A stretch of DNA of 64,000 nucleotides from Anaerolineales bacterium (lineage in GTDB: Bacteria > Chloroflexota > Anaerolineae > Anaerolineales > UBA4823): contig JAFGJM010000037.1 in assembly GCA_016929095.1 (NCBI GenBank), forward strand, positions 62,001 to 126,000, in the 5' to 3' direction. The notes under the pieces were generated by a model. The model was given only the letters and a program-made list of their open reading frames with translations. It was not told the DNA's origin and did no database searches. Shown here one piece after another: positions 63,533 to 64,000 of this stretch; the first letter of the stretch is position 1, and each line of letters starts with the position of its first letter. Position numbers and translations under genes: made by a program.

Positions 63533-64000
63533 TTATATAACTTCAAAGCGTTCTACTTCAAATGTGAATATCGTCGCCCCACCTACCGTAACAGGGATGG
63601 ATGGTGATAACATGCCCATCTCCGGAAGAGGTGTGTTGAGATAAACCACACGTCTGCGACAGGATTTATTCAATGTTTTAGCCATTATTTCTTCCTGACC
63701 GTGCATGAGGCCGATTAATAATGTCATATTACTGCCACTCATAAAACCACCCTTGCTGGATAAACATGTTACCGACATGCCTAATTTTGTGAGTGAATTG
63801 ATCGAGTTTTCGACGTCTTGTTCCTGAATGACAGCCAATACCAGACGGTTGATAGGGGCTTTCAGAGCACCCACCTGGCCAAAAAGATCTGGCCAACTGG
63901 TATTCGGATAGTCCAGCGCCGCATCGATCTCTTTGGTCAGATATTCAAATGAGTTATCTGAGATGACGCCATCCTGTAATAAATCGGTCAGCGCGGTGCG
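63533..64000 (-). CDS. DarA/PstA-like c-di-AMP-binding PII-like domain at the C-terminus of a larger protein (5' part cut off)
   Basis: The frame is open from the right edge to the stop at 63533, giving 155 residues. The last 105 residues match the PII-like c-di-AMP receptor family (DarA/PstA/DUF970): NRLVLAVIQEQDVENSINSLTK, GGFMSGSNMTLLIGL, VTVGGATIFTFEVERFEVI. Before it, residues of type LTDLLQDGVISDNSFEYLTKEIDAALD resemble the helical C-terminus of cation:proton antiporters or other transporters. There is a GTG (63874) that could start a stand-alone domain, but the open frame and the helical segment suggest a fusion. Convergent with the KimA-like gene. Confidence 0.75.
   Translation of the reverse strand, partial: RTALTDLLQDGVISDNSFEYLTKEIDAALDYPNTSWPDLFGQVGALKAPINRLVLAVIQEQDVENSINSLTKLGMSVTCLSSKGGFMSGSNMTLLIGLMHGQEEIMAKTLNKSCRRRVVYLNTPLPEMGMLSPSIPVTVGGATIFTFEVERFEVI

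Overview
The window reads as chromosome of a mesophilic member of the Chloroflexota, most likely Anaerolineae-like. This is inferred from the gene mix: a lone SpoVS without other sporulation genes, a bacterial glycerol-1-phosphate dehydrogenase, a sortase without an obvious substrate operon, lipoproteins with proline- and threonine-rich linkers, and PgpH/DarA-type c-di-AMP genes. No rRNA, tRNA, prophage, CRISPR array or intact insertion sequence was seen.

Layout. 1-9.1 kb (minus strand): a secreted metallopeptidase cut by the left edge; a six-PAS/GAF/HD-GYP c-di-GMP phosphodiesterase; a compact operon of isochorismatase-like hydrolase, thioredoxin-reductase-like flavoprotein and RlmN-like radical SAM protein; adenosine deaminase. 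9.5-12.6 kb: an AT-rich secreted beta-propeller/Calx-beta protein. 12.8-17.7 kb: thiamine operon, TPP riboswitch-thiN-thiB-thiP-thiQ. 17.8-19.9 kb: a decaying patch with a truncated DUF4256 gene, a livM fragment and a DUF1801-type gene. 19.9-24.5 kb: a Liv-type ABC transporter. 24.6-29.1 kb: amidohydrolase, agmatine deiminase, putrescine carbamoyltransferase and an Lrp regulator, which together suggest agmatine catabolism. 29.2-29.6 kb: a 119-bp tandem repeat. 29.8-40.5 kb: G1P dehydrogenase, sortase, SpoVS, ABC exporter, VIT-family transporter, B3/4-domain protein, HAD hydrolase and others.

40.6-45.3 kb: a 1.1-kb non-coding tract with a promoter-driven candidate RNA, then three tandem GEMM-I (cyclic dinucleotide) riboswitch aptamers closed by one shared outer stem. 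By hand alignment the first two carry the A20 signature linked to 3',3'-cGAMP recognition and the third the G20 linked to c-di-GMP. No ORF follows before a strong terminator; the next genes are yqeY-pgpH-ybeY-dgkA, with pgpH a c-di-AMP phosphodiesterase.

45.3-56.1 kb: endonuclease IV, peptidyl-prolyl isomerase lipoprotein, DegV, a NarL/LiaRS-type two-component system divergent from a MacAB-like export operon, with three palindromes in the shared control region. 56.2-64 kb: a dispersed repeat, an OYE-family reductase, a KdpD/KdpE-like pair, VanZ-like protein, an unknown 365-aa protein, a KimA-like permease, and a DarA/PstA-like c-di-AMP receptor domain fused to the C-terminus of a larger protein cut by the right edge.

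The recurring theme is cyclic-dinucleotide signalling (HD-GYP enzyme, GEMM aptamers, PgpH, DarA-like domain) and possible K+ homeostasis (KimA-like, KdpDE-like). All functions are inferred from the sequence by eye; no database search was run.
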